This document shows positions 8,510 through 17,041 of a stretch of DNA of 60,048 bases, in pieces. How positions within the stretch are numbered: the stretch's first letter is position 1; every line of letters begins with the position of its first letter. Location: the NCBI GenBank assembly GCA_043742785.1, contig JAYTXU010000019.1, positions 1 through 60,048 of the forward strand, written 5' to 3'. The position numbers and the translations under genes are program-made. Origin of the DNA: JACQCF01 sp043742785 (GTDB lineage: Bacteria; Omnitrophota; Gorgyraeia; Zapsychrales; Fredricksoniimonadaceae). Under the pieces are notes generated by a model, which ran no database searches, was not told where the DNA came from, and saw nothing but the letters and a program-made list of their open reading frames with translations.

Positions 8510-9166
8510 TTAAGATGGTTCATTTAATTCTGCCAATTGCACCAATACATGAAGAATTTGAGCCATAGAAATTTGTAAATCAGCAATCATATTGTTAATT
8601 CTGGAATTACAATAAGAATAAATAGAGAAAGTGAGGATACAAACCATAAGCCCCGCTATTGTTGAGAATAGGGCATGCCAAATACCTGCCGACAAGTCTC
8701 CAACACTTAATGGATTAAGAACATTAGAACGAGACTGAACAGAATGAAAAACAACTGTTAACCCAATCACCGTCCCTAACAATCCCATCAAAATAGACGC
8801 ATTAATAGCAAAGGATAAAATACTCATGCGTTCACGAAGACGATAAGCTTCATAAATGAAAACCTCCTCCATAGCTGTTTTAATAACTTCTGATGAATTT
8901 CCAAATTTCAAAATGGCTGCTTTAAAAATACGACTAAAAGGGCTTTGATAAGATTCGCATAGATTTACCGTATGTTTTATTTTTTCTTGTTGAAGAGAAC
9001 GCATCAAATTAATCTTTTGTGCTTTAAACAATCTTTCCATAGAAGACAAATGGACAACCCTTTCCATTCCGACTGCCAAAGCTACAATAGATAAAAGAAT
9101 AATGGGCCACATCATAGGTCCACCCTTTAAAATCAACTGCCATAAATTAAAAATAACGACCATCAT
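8510..9166 (-). CDS. MotA/TolQ/ExbB proton-channel protein
   Basis: The 218-residue inner-membrane protein has three transmembrane segments: about residues 15-35 (PMMWPIILLSIVALAVGMER), about 115-140 (LGLLGTVIGLTVVF, the family signature), and about 155-180 (HALFSTIAGLMVCILTF). Length and spacing fit ExbB/TolQ. With ExbD it would convert the proton gradient into mechanical work on an envelope partner. Its start codon overlaps the stop of the TPR gene. No TonB or TolA is seen in the window, so the driven partner is unknown; the pilus genes downstream or the TPR protein upstream are candidates by position only. Confidence 0.9.
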   Translation of the reverse strand: MMVVIFNLWQLILKGGPMMWPIILLSIVALAVGMERVVHLSSMERLFKAQKINLMRSLQQEKIKHTVNLCESYQSPFSRIFKAAILKFGNSSEVIKTAMEEVFIYEAYRLRERMSILSFAINASILMGLLGTVIGLTVVFHSVQSRSNVLNPLSVGDLSAGIWHALFSTIAGLMVCILTFSIYSYCNSRINNMIADLQISMAQILHVLVQLAELNEPS

Positions 9167-11622
9167 CTTTTGATCCCTCCATTAGAATTAATCCAATCTA
9201 AACGTTCCTGAGCAAATTTAGATTCTTCCATATTGAGCTGAATTATTTTTTGATAAGTCACACGAGCACCCGACAGATCTTTACGATCTTCAAAAATCCT
9301 AGCTACACGAAGATAAGCTTTTATAGCCCAAGATTTTTGATTTGAATATTGATCAGGAATTTTTAAATACCCCTCAATAGCATCATCCAAACGCCCCATG
9401 ACCTCATAAGTATCGGCGATATCAAACAACAATTCCGCATTAGTAATTTGCCCTTTAGCCTGCTCTACATTTAATGCTTTCTGATAGGCGTCAAGCTCTT
9501 TATCAAAACCCTGATTATTGCGATAAAGTTGAGCAATCTTCAAATAAGCTTCGCGAGCTAATTGCGGCGATGAAGTAGCAATAGTTTCATACGCTTCTGC
9601 AGCTTTAGGCGCATCGAATTCTTTAGCAAAAATTCCAGCAATAGCCAATTTAACTTTAGAATACAAGAACTGATCCTTATGAGAAATTTGCTTATATTGA
9701 GCTAAGGCTTGATCATACATGCCCTGAATTTCATACGATTGTCCTAACTCATAATGAATTTGATCAATTCCACCATGCTCTCCAAAACGATCTAAGATCT
9801 GCTGATAAAAATCTACTGCCTGAGTATAATCCGAACTTCTTAAATAGTACTGAGCTAACCACAATAGCCCCTCAAACTCTACTTCCGTTTTAGGATATTT
9901 ATAAACAATTAATTTAAATCTCTTCACCGCTTCTTTAATCTGTCCTAATTCAAATTGACATTTTGCAATACCAATATCTGAATTCTTAGCAACTGCTTGA
10001 TCATCAGGATAAAGACGGAGAACCTTCTGAAATATTTTTAAAGCTTCATCAGACTGTTTTAAGTTTAAATAAGATAAAGCTAAAATATAATTAGCTTCAG
10101 GCAAGAAATTATTAGAATGCAAAGAGTTATTTAAAAAACTCTTAATTCTTACGGAAGCCTTTTTCCAATCATTGGTTTTAAATGAAGCTAATCCTAAATA
10201 ATAATCCACATCCTCTAAATAACGACTTTGAGGAAAGTTCTTCTTAAGACTTTCAAAAAGGACAACTGCAGATTGAATCTTTCCCGTTTTCAATAAAGCA
10301 ACCGCCTGTCGATGTTCAACATAATCCGTCATACTACTGTCTGGATAATTCTTAATAACATTATCATAAATAATTCCCGCATCATCCATTTGACCTGCAT
10401 CTGCCAGAGCATCTGCCATCTGCACCATTGCATTAACTTTTATTTCTGCCTTACTCGAACGATCAATAATGCCTTGAAATTGTGTTTGCGCATCACTAAG
10501 TCTATTTAATTTCGCATAAGTCCAAGCTAGACCTAAATTAGCTTTTAAAGCTAAATCTTCATTTCCCCCTCGATCAATAACAAAACGATAATCTCCTAAA
10601 GCATCATTAAAACTCTTCAACATAAGATTAACATTGGCTCGTCCCAAATGAGCTTCAAGGTAATGCTGACTTAAAGGAAACTCTTTAATTAAATCATTAT
10701 AAACATTTACCGCTACCTGCAAGTCTCCCTTTTCAAGAGAAACATTAGCTTTAACTAAAAGTAAATCATCTTCAGGTAGATTTTTAAATTTACTAAATTC
10801 CCGCGCCTCTTTTAATACCTTTTCAACTTCATCAAAATTCTTTAATTTTAAAGAACACCAAATTTTCCCAATATAAGCAGTTAAAATCATTTTAGGATCT
10901 GAAGACTTAAAAACCTTATCATAATAAAGTTTAGAATTTTCATAATCTTCCATGTAATAATAAGTGTCAGCGATATTTAAATAAACTTCCAATTGACTCG
11001 CTGATTGCGGATAAGCAACCAAATACCCCATAAAACCCTTCAATGCTTTACGGTAGTCACCCAAATCGTAATAACATTGTGCACTCTTAACTGAAGCATC
11101 TTCACTAAGCTGATATTTAGGAAACCTTGTCACCAACCGCTGAAAAATATCTTTAGCTTGAGAATATTTCTTCTGATCAAAAAAGGACCATCCTAAAGAA
11201 TAATAAGCTTGGGGGAGATAGGCGGAATCTGGATAATTTTGAATCAATTCTTGATAATGTTTTTGCGCCTGATCATAATCAGACATTTTTAAAGAGACTT
11301 CACCCAGCCAATACAATAACAACTCTTTATTATTGTAACTATCCCTTAAATTATTAAAAATGTCCAAAGCATCCTGCAAACGATTCTTAAAAAAATAACA
11401 TTGTGCTAAAAGAAACCTTGCTTGAGGAATCTTTGGATTAGTTGCAGACTCGGATAGAAACTCTTCTAAATAACGAATAGCTACATCATAAAACCCATCA
11501 TCAAATGCCCGCAAGGCTGTTGAATAGAGCTCTTGCTGATGACTTTGAGCATAAGAAAGATGCAAATCAAATGAAACGTTAAAAATAAATAAACAAAGTA
11601 AAACTAATACTAATCTTTTCAT
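9163..11622 (-). CDS. Large exported tetratricopeptide-repeat protein
   Basis: The 819-residue protein has a signal peptide (LVLVLLCLFIFNVSFDL, cleaved near SYAQ) followed by tandem TPR units almost to the C terminus. Recurrent units have the form A...YQ.LI..YP.S....A.Y.LG, resembling YbgF/CpoB and BamD-type TPRs. It is likely a periplasmic scaffold. It begins 3 nt after the uvrA stop and its stop overlaps the exbB start, so it is co-transcribed with an ExbBD motor. In Tol systems a TPR protein (CpoB) accompanies TolQR, which is a reasonable analogy, but this one is far larger. Confidence 0.85.
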   Translation of the reverse strand: MKRLVLVLLCLFIFNVSFDLHLSYAQSHQQELYSTALRAFDDGFYDVAIRYLEEFLSESATNPKIPQARFLLAQCYFFKNRLQDALDIFNNLRDSYNNKELLLYWLGEVSLKMSDYDQAQKHYQELIQNYPDSAYLPQAYYSLGWSFFDQKKYSQAKDIFQRLVTRFPKYQLSEDASVKSAQCYYDLGDYRKALKGFMGYLVAYPQSASQLEVYLNIADTYYYMEDYENSKLYYDKVFKSSDPKMILTAYIGKIWCSLKLKNFDEVEKVLKEAREFSKFKNLPEDDLLLVKANVSLEKGDLQVAVNVYNDLIKEFPLSQHYLEAHLGRANVNLMLKSFNDALGDYRFVIDRGGNEDLALKANLGLAWTYAKLNRLSDAQTQFQGIIDRSSKAEIKVNAMVQMADALADAGQMDDAGIIYDNVIKNYPDSSMTDYVEHRQAVALLKTGKIQSAVVLFESLKKNFPQSRYLEDVDYYLGLASFKTNDWKKASVRIKSFLNNSLHSNNFLPEANYILALSYLNLKQSDEALKIFQKVLRLYPDDQAVAKNSDIGIAKCQFELGQIKEAVKRFKLIVYKYPKTEVEFEGLLWLAQYYLRSSDYTQAVDFYQQILDRFGEHGGIDQIHYELGQSYEIQGMYDQALAQYKQISHKDQFLYSKVKLAIAGIFAKEFDAPKAAEAYETIATSSPQLAREAYLKIAQLYRNNQGFDKELDAYQKALNVEQAKGQITNAELLFDIADTYEVMGRLDDAIEGYLKIPDQYSNQKSWAIKAYLRVARIFEDRKDLSGARVTYQKIIQLNMEESKFAQERLDWINSNGGIKR

Positions 11623-11625
11623 AAA

Positions 11626-14424
11626 TTATTTCCGTAATTTTAAGAATTCTTTTAAGTATTGACCTGTGTGCGAGGAGGAATGTTTAACAATCTGCTCAAC
11701 AGAACCACTAAATACAACTTCCCCACCTTTATCTCCACCATCAGGACCTAAATCAATAATATAATCTGCTGATTTAATAACATCTAAATTGTGCTCAATA
11801 ACAAGCACCGTATTTCCTCGGTCCACTATTCTTTGCAAGACAGTTAATAATTTATCTACATCAGCAAAATGTAACCCTGTGGTTGGTTCATCAAGAATAT
11901 AAAAAGTCTTTCCTGTTGCTGGCTTGCATAATTCACTGGCCAACTTAACACGTTGAGCTTCTCCTCCTGAAAGAGTTGTTGCCGACTGACCTAAGCGAAT
12001 ATAGCCTAATCCTACATCATATAATGTTTCAAGAATAGTCTTAACTCTGGGAATATTATCAAACATACTCATCGCTTCTTCAACCGACAAATTAAGAACA
12101 TCCGCAATATTCTTCCCCTTAAATTCTACTTCTAATGTTTGATCCGTGAATCTCTTTCCATGACAAATTTCGCATTCCACATAAACATCCGGTAGAAAAT
12201 GCATTTCAATCTTTTTTATCCCATCCCCCCCGCAAGCTTCACAACGACCTCCTTTAACATTAAAACTAAAACGACCTGGCTTATAACCCCTCATCTTTGA
12301 TTCTGGTAATTGGCTATATAAATCTCTAATATCAGAAAACATTCCTGTATAGGTGGCTGGATTGGAACGAGGAGTCCGGCCAATAGGAGACTGATCAACA
12401 ACAATAACTTTGTCAATATTCTGCAATCCTTCTATTTTCTTATAAACTCCTGGTTTCTCTTTAGAGCCATGTAATTTTTGACTTAACGCTTTATGCAAAA
12501 CATCTTCCACCAAGGTTGATTTGCCTGAACCAGAAACTCCTGTAATACAAACAAATGTCCCCAAAGGAATAGAAACATCAATATTCTTAAGATTATGTTC
12601 TTTTGCTCCTAGAATCTTAAGAAATTTAGTATTAATTATATCCCGACGCTCTTTTGGAGTGGCAATCTTAAAGGAACCGTTAAGATACCTTCCCGTCATG
12701 GAATCATTACACTTAACAAGCCCTTTTACATCTCCTGCATACATAATGTTTCCGCCATGTTCACCAGCGCCAGGCCCCAAATCAATTACATAATCTGCTC
12801 GACGAATTGTATCTTCATCATGCTCAACAACAATCAAGGTATTCCCTAAATCCCTCAAAGCATGCAAGGTTGACAGAAGCCTATCATTATCCTTCTGGTG
12901 AAGACCAATACTCGGTTCATCAAGAACATAAATAACCCCCACAAGGCCAGAACCCACTTGAGTCGCCAGCCTAATACGTTCTGCTTCCCCTCCAGATAAA
13001 GTAGCACTACGTCGATCCATTGTTAAATATTCCAAACCGACATTAATACAAAAATCCAAACGACGATTAATTTCTTTAAGAATTTCAGTGCTGATCGTTA
13101 ATTTATCCTTAGATAACTTAAGACCATTAAAAAATACCTTTGCTTCCTTAATAGATAATTGTGTTACATCCGTAATGTTACTATCAGCTATTTTCACCGC
13201 CAATGATTCCTTCTTTAATCGTCTCCCCTCACATAGAGGACAGGCAGAAACAGACATATAGGAAGAAATTTCTTCCTTGAGCCAATCACTATCTGTTTCT
13301 TTAAATAAACGTTCCAGATATTTAACGACGCCTTCAAAAGTGCGATTCCAGATTTCATCATCGGAACCATAAAAAATAATATGCTTAAATTTCTTATCCA
13401 ATTCACTAAAAGGCAAACGTGTATCTACATCATGAATATTAGCCATTTCACGCAAAACAGCTCGATAATACATCATGTACCCGCCCTTACCTTTTTTCCA
13501 AGGCACAATCGCTGAGACCCAAGGCTTACTAGAATCGGGAACTAACACTTGGGTATCAATCTCCATCTTTGTGCCCAAACCATTACATTCCACACAAGCG
13601 CCATAAGGAGAATTAAACGAAAAAATACGAGGTTCTATTTCACTTAAAGATGTTCCGCAATCCGTACAAGCATAGCGTTCGCTGAAGGTTTGATCCGCTT
13701 TAGTTCCGTTAAAATCAACAACGACAATTCCTTCCCCAACCTTCAAAGATGTTTCCACAGAATCCGAAAGACGTTTTCTAATATCTGATCGCACCGTTAA
13801 ACGATCCACTACAACTTCAATATGATGAATCTTATACTTATCTAACTTGATTTTCTCTTGAGTATCATAAATTTTTCCATCCACTCGTAATCGTGCAAAT
13901 CCTGATTTCACAACCTCTGCTTGAATATTACGATATTCTCCCTTACGTCCACGAACCAAGGGTGCCAAGATATTAATCTTTGTTCCCTCAGGAAGATTAA
14001 GAATCTGATTAACAATTTGCTGTACAGTTTGCTGTTCAATTTTCTTACCGCAGGAATAACAATACGGCTGGCCAATACGCGCAAATAAAAGACGCAAATA
14101 ATCATAAATTTCTGTTTGAGTCGCGACCGTCGAACGAGGATTACGGCTAGTTGTTTTTTGTTCAATAGAAATAGTGGGAGATAACCCCTCGATATGGTCT
14201 ACTTGCGGTTTTTGCATTTGATCTAAGAACTGACGAGCATAGGCAGAAAGACTTTCCACATAACGTCTTTGTCCTTCTGCATAAATAGTGTCAAAGGCGA
14301 GCGATGATTTTCCTGAACCACTTAAACCAGTGATAACAACAAACTGATTACGAGGAATGGTTAAATCAAAATTCTTTAAATTATGCTCCCTGGCGCCGCG
14401 AATAATAATACTGTCTGATTTCAT
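11626..14424 (-). CDS. uvrA: Excinuclease ABC subunit A
   Basis: The 932-residue UvrA is the damage-recognition ATPase of nucleotide excision repair, a dimer that loads UvrB. Both ABC modules are present: the first Walker A is GLSGSGKSSLAFDT (near residue 33), the second GVSGSGKSTL (near residue 640), each with its LSGGE signature and Walker B (VLDEPS, ILDEPT). Zinc-site cysteine pairs are visible (CYSC, CTDC...CVEC, CPLC, CEAC...CEIC). The length is normal. It leads the run into the TPR, ExbBD and pilus genes, an unusual partner set. A TAGAAT 8 nt before the ATG suggests a leaderless start. A strong terminator lies just upstream. Confidence 0.98.
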   Translation of the reverse strand: MKSDSIIIRGAREHNLKNFDLTIPRNQFVVITGLSGSGKSSLAFDTIYAEGQRRYVESLSAYARQFLDQMQKPQVDHIEGLSPTISIEQKTTSRNPRSTVATQTEIYDYLRLLFARIGQPYCYSCGKKIEQQTVQQIVNQILNLPEGTKINILAPLVRGRKGEYRNIQAEVVKSGFARLRVDGKIYDTQEKIKLDKYKIHHIEVVVDRLTVRSDIRKRLSDSVETSLKVGEGIVVVDFNGTKADQTFSERYACTDCGTSLSEIEPRIFSFNSPYGACVECNGLGTKMEIDTQVLVPDSSKPWVSAIVPWKKGKGGYMMYYRAVLREMANIHDVDTRLPFSELDKKFKHIIFYGSDDEIWNRTFEGVVKYLERLFKETDSDWLKEEISSYMSVSACPLCEGRRLKKESLAVKIADSNITDVTQLSIKEAKVFFNGLKLSKDKLTISTEILKEINRRLDFCINVGLEYLTMDRRSATLSGGEAERIRLATQVGSGLVGVIYVLDEPSIGLHQKDNDRLLSTLHALRDLGNTLIVVEHDEDTIRRADYVIDLGPGAGEHGGNIMYAGDVKGLVKCNDSMTGRYLNGSFKIATPKERRDIINTKFLKILGAKEHNLKNIDVSIPLGTFVCITGVSGSGKSTLVEDVLHKALSQKLHGSKEKPGVYKKIEGLQNIDKVIVVDQSPIGRTPRSNPATYTGMFSDIRDLYSQLPESKMRGYKPGRFSFNVKGGRCEACGGDGIKKIEMHFLPDVYVECEICHGKRFTDQTLEVEFKGKNIADVLNLSVEEAMSMFDNIPRVKTILETLYDVGLGYIRLGQSATTLSGGEAQRVKLASELCKPATGKTFYILDEPTTGLHFADVDKLLTVLQRIVDRGNTVLVIEHNLDVIKSADYIIDLGPDGGDKGGEVVFSGSVEQIVKHSSSHTGQYLKEFLKLRK

Positions 14425-14438
14425 AAGAGGGTATTCTA
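14425..14438 (-). promoter_or_regulatory. Possible -10 element for uvrA (leaderless geometry)
   Basis: TAGAAT on the minus strand (14433-14438) ends 8 nt before the uvrA ATG. No convincing -35 is seen 16-18 nt further upstream, so support is partial. There is no Shine-Dalgarno sequence before this ATG. Confidence 0.35.
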
Positions 14439-14462
14439 TATAAAGAAGAACTCCGATACCAT

Positions 14463-14499
14463 AAAAAAGTGAAGGGGTTGGATTTTATCCAACCCCTTC
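14463..14499 (-). terminator. Rho-independent terminator of the arg-lys supercluster
   Basis: A perfect 13-bp stem (GAAGGGGTTGGAT at 14471-14483 against 14487-14499) with a 3-nt loop is followed on the minus strand by a run of six T (14463-14468). It ends transcripts coming through the basic two-module protein gene and insulates uvrA. Confidence 0.9.
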
Positions 14500-14547
14500 A
14501 AGTTCCTCGACTCTTGGCCTAGGAATAATCCCACACTAACAGGACTA

Positions 14548-14856
14548 TTATTTACGTTTTGCTGTTTTCTTTACTGCTTTCTTTGCTGCCTTCTTTACTG
14601 TTTTCTTTGCAGCAACCTTCTTTTTGCGAGTACCTCCGCGAACCATCTTCGCACAAGATACATCTCCCTGCTTATCAATGAAATAAAGATAACCTACTTC
14701 TCTCTTAACGCCAACTTTAGCGACCTTCTTAGAAGATCCACCTTTGCTGCCGCCACGAGCCATCTTAGCTGCAGAGATATCTCCCTGCTTGTCTAAGAAG
14801 TACAGGTAACCCTTTTCCTTCTTAATACCGACTTTAGTAACTTTCTTGATAGCCAT
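14548..14856 (-). CDS. Two-module basic protein with Lys/Ala-rich histone-like tail
   Basis: The 102-residue protein is built of two copies of a 32-residue module: residues 5-36 and 44-75, with 24 of 32 positions identical. The module core is GYLYF.DKQGD.S..KM.RGG, probably a small beta unit. A Gly/Ser/Lys linker joins the modules. Residues 77-102 are almost only Lys, Ala, Val and Thr, like histone-H1 or AlgP-type tails, so nucleic-acid binding is likely (inference). A strong AGGAGG lies 8 nt before the ATG and a strong terminator follows, so high expression is expected. I do not know a named family for the module. Confidence 0.8.
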   Translation of the reverse strand: MAIKKVTKVGIKKEKGYLYFLDKQGDISAAKMARGGSKGGSSKKVAKVGVKREVGYLYFIDKQGDVSCAKMVRGGTRKKKVAAKKTVKKAAKKAVKKTAKRK

Positions 14857-14900
14857 ATGTTATTCCTCCTTTCTTATCTTATTTAATAATGACACTAACT

Positions 14901-15728
14901 TTACGTGCCAATTCTCACTTGACCTAAATACTGCTTTAGGGTCACAATCGCTGATAAAACAGCCAGAAGACTTGTCTTAGGATTATCCGAACAAACCACA
15001 TTCTCTGTTTTAGTGACCATACGACCAAATTCACCAATCACTTCAATTTCATGTGAATTCACTTTAAATTCAGGAGAAGTCGTAATACGAATACGCATTT
15101 TATCTTTAGCAGCGGATGCCAAAGCAATCGTTGCCGCCACATTAATATTTTGAGGAAAACATTTCACAGCTTTTTTCACATTGCCATCAAAGATCACTGT
15201 TTCTTTAGAAATTTGCGAAAGATTAATACGCTTCTGCTGAACATAGGCATTATCCGCAAAACCATAAACAGGTTTACGCGTTGTTAATGTAATGCTATGG
15301 ATCTTGCCAAGACGAGCTGCTTTAATAGCATCAATACCAGCAATAGCTCCCGAAGGGATCAAAAGTCGACAATCTTGCTTTTGAGCTAATTTTAGAATAG
15401 ATTCTCCATCAAGCAATTTCCCTACACTCATCACTAAAACATCTTTTTTTGCTAAGAGGGCTTGGCGAATCAGTTGATAAGTATCTGGAGCATTTACCGC
15501 TTCAACGACTAAATCACAAGATTTAAGCATTTGAACATAAGATTCTTGAACTAAATTTTTATTGGGAAGATACTTAGCCAGATGAGCTGACTTAGAAGGG
15601 TTGATGTCGAAGAGGGCTGAAACCACCGCCACATCTTCACATTCAATCTTTATACTGCGGGCTATGCGCGAGCCGATGGCCCCACAGCCTAAGATTCCTA
15701 CTTTAACTTTTGTTTTGCTTCGGGTCAT
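14901..15728 (-). CDS. nadX: L-aspartate dehydrogenase-like oxidoreductase
   Basis: About 275 residues. An N-terminal Rossmann fold (VKVGILGCGAIGSRIARSI) is followed by the aspartate dehydrogenase domain, with IPSGAIAGIDAIKAA, CFPQNINVAATIALA and ENVVCSDNPKTSLLAVLSAI. The enzyme interconverts aspartate and iminoaspartate with NAD(P); in NAD synthesis it supplies iminoaspartate to NadA. I start it at the ATG at 15728 (MTRSKTKVK), as the upstream extension adds eight residues outside the fold; either start overlaps the end of panC. Next to panC it could instead feed aspartate chemistry for beta-alanine; the NadX role is the better-known one. Confidence 0.8.
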   Translation of the reverse strand: MTRSKTKVKVGILGCGAIGSRIARSIKIECEDVAVVSALFDINPSKSAHLAKYLPNKNLVQESYVQMLKSCDLVVEAVNAPDTYQLIRQALLAKKDVLVMSVGKLLDGESILKLAQKQDCRLLIPSGAIAGIDAIKAARLGKIHSITLTTRKPVYGFADNAYVQQKRINLSQISKETVIFDGNVKKAVKCFPQNINVAATIALASAAKDKMRIRITTSPEFKVNSHEIEVIGEFGRMVTKTENVVCSDNPKTSLLAVLSAIVTLKQYLGQVRIGT

Positions 15729-16572
15729 GAATGTGTATAAAGATATTATCAATCAGTCTTGTTTGGCCGAAGAACACTGCTAAAGCGATTACCACTTTTC
15801 CTTGAAGAGTTTTTAACTCCTCAAGAGTCTCTACATTCACACATTCTACGTATTGAATTTTTCCTGATGATTGCTTGCTAATTAAAGAACGAATAGCCTT
15901 CTTTAACTTATCTGAGCTTCTTTCTCCCCTTGCGATCATGTCTTTAGCCAGCACCAGGGCTTGATATAGAACTTTAGCTTCCTTACGCTCCAAAGAAGAA
16001 AGATACTTATTGCGTGAACTCATTGCTAAACCATCTGCCTCACGTTTAGTAGCCACTACTTGGATCTTTACAGGAAAATTTAAATCCCTAACCATTGTTT
16101 TTAGAACCACCACCTGCTGCGCATCTTTTTGTCCTAGATACATCACATGCGGCTCTACAATGTTAAGAAGCTTAGCTACAATCGTCGCCACTCCTTTAAA
16201 ATGCTCTGGACGAAAACGCCCGCAAAGTGTTTTGGAAATTTCTTTTACGTCGATGTATGTCAAATAACGATTTGAATAAATTTCATTATCAGACGGAATA
16301 AAAAGAATGTCAACATTTTCTTTTTCAATCATCGTCGAGTCCCTTTGAATGTTGCGAGGATACTTCTTAAAATCTTCTTTGGGACCAAATTGAGAGGGAT
16401 TTACATAGATACTCACCACACATAAATCATTATCTTTTTTAGCCACACGAATTAATGAGAGATGTCCTTCATGTAGGCATCCCATCGTCGGAATAAAGCC
16501 AATCTTTTGGCCTTTTAAACGGGCTATATCAAGAATAGAACGTAGTTGATTTATCGATTTAACAATGCGCAT
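15703..16572 (-). CDS. panC: Pantothenate synthetase
   Basis: The 289-residue enzyme joins pantoate and beta-alanine using ATP to make pantothenate, the CoA precursor. The nucleotidyl-transferase HIGH-type motif is PTMGCLHEGHLSLI (near residue 28). YVNPSQFGPKEDF, GQKDAQQ and SSRNKYLSS are diagnostic, and the length is normal. Its end overlaps the aspartate dehydrogenase gene. A palindromic repeat (16584-16639) separates it from folK. The panB and panD genes are not in the window. Confidence 0.97.
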   Translation of the reverse strand: MRIVKSINQLRSILDIARLKGQKIGFIPTMGCLHEGHLSLIRVAKKDNDLCVVSIYVNPSQFGPKEDFKKYPRNIQRDSTMIEKENVDILFIPSDNEIYSNRYLTYIDVKEISKTLCGRFRPEHFKGVATIVAKLLNIVEPHVMYLGQKDAQQVVVLKTMVRDLNFPVKIQVVATKREADGLAMSSRNKYLSSLERKEAKVLYQALVLAKDMIARGERSSDKLKKAIRSLISKQSSGKIQYVECVNVETLEELKTLQGKVVIALAVFFGQTRLIDNIFIHIHDPKQNKS

Positions 16573-16583
16573 AATAGTATTGT

Positions 16584-16639
16584 GTCATGCCCGCAAAAGC
16601 GGGCATCCAATTTCTAGATTCCCGTTTTCACGGGAATGA
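16584..16639. repeat. Palindromic repeat, family A (copy 1)
   Basis: Two adjacent hairpins bounded by GTCATG and ATGAC: ATGCCCGC/GCGGGCAT (16587-16606) and ATTCCCGT/ACGGGAAT (16618-16637). Copies 2 and 3 are at 27220-27312 and 28518-28584. The folK stop codon lies inside it: the last residues LSFP and the TGA are read from the repeat. Confidence 0.9.
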
Positions 16640-17041
16640 CAAAGTTGGTTCAATTTCTTTTAATGGCTCTATAACAAATGCACGTTCCAACATCCTAGGA
16701 TGTGGAATTATTAATTTTCGGCTTACTAATTTAATATCATCAACCAATAAAATATCAATATCAATTTTACGCGGGCCATTAACAATGACACGTAGACGTC
16801 CTAATTTCTTTTCAATTGTATTTATTATAAATAAAAGTTCTTCAGGAAGAAGATCAGTTTTAATTTTAATAACAGCGTTGAGATATTTGGACTGTTCTGG
16901 CCCACCAACTGGATTAGTTTCTATAATTGTAGAGACTTTGAGAATATTGATACCCTGCTCTTTAAGCTCATACAAAGCTTGATGGATAAAACCCATCCGA
17001 TCGCCAAGGTTGGAACCTAGAGCAAGATAAGCAATAGACAT
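16628..17041 (-). CDS. folK: Dihydropterin pyrophosphokinase (HPPK)
   Basis: The 137-residue enzyme transfers pyrophosphate from ATP to 6-hydroxymethyl-dihydropterin in folate synthesis. It has LALGSNLGDR at the N terminus, NPVGGPEQ.YLNAV, and the signature NGPRKIDIDILL followed by IPHPRM.ERAFVI. The Trp usually before GPR is Asn here. The last few codons and the stop come from a palindromic repeat. Its ATG overlaps the dapL stop (TAATG), so it is coupled to dapL. Folate links to the methyl-folate-dependent metH in this window only in a general way. Confidence 0.95.
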   Translation of the reverse strand: MSIAYLALGSNLGDRMGFIHQALYELKEQGINILKVSTIIETNPVGGPEQSKYLNAVIKIKTDLLPEELLFIINTIEKKLGRLRVIVNGPRKIDIDILLVDDIKLVSRKLIIPHPRMLERAFVIEPLKEIEPTLSFP

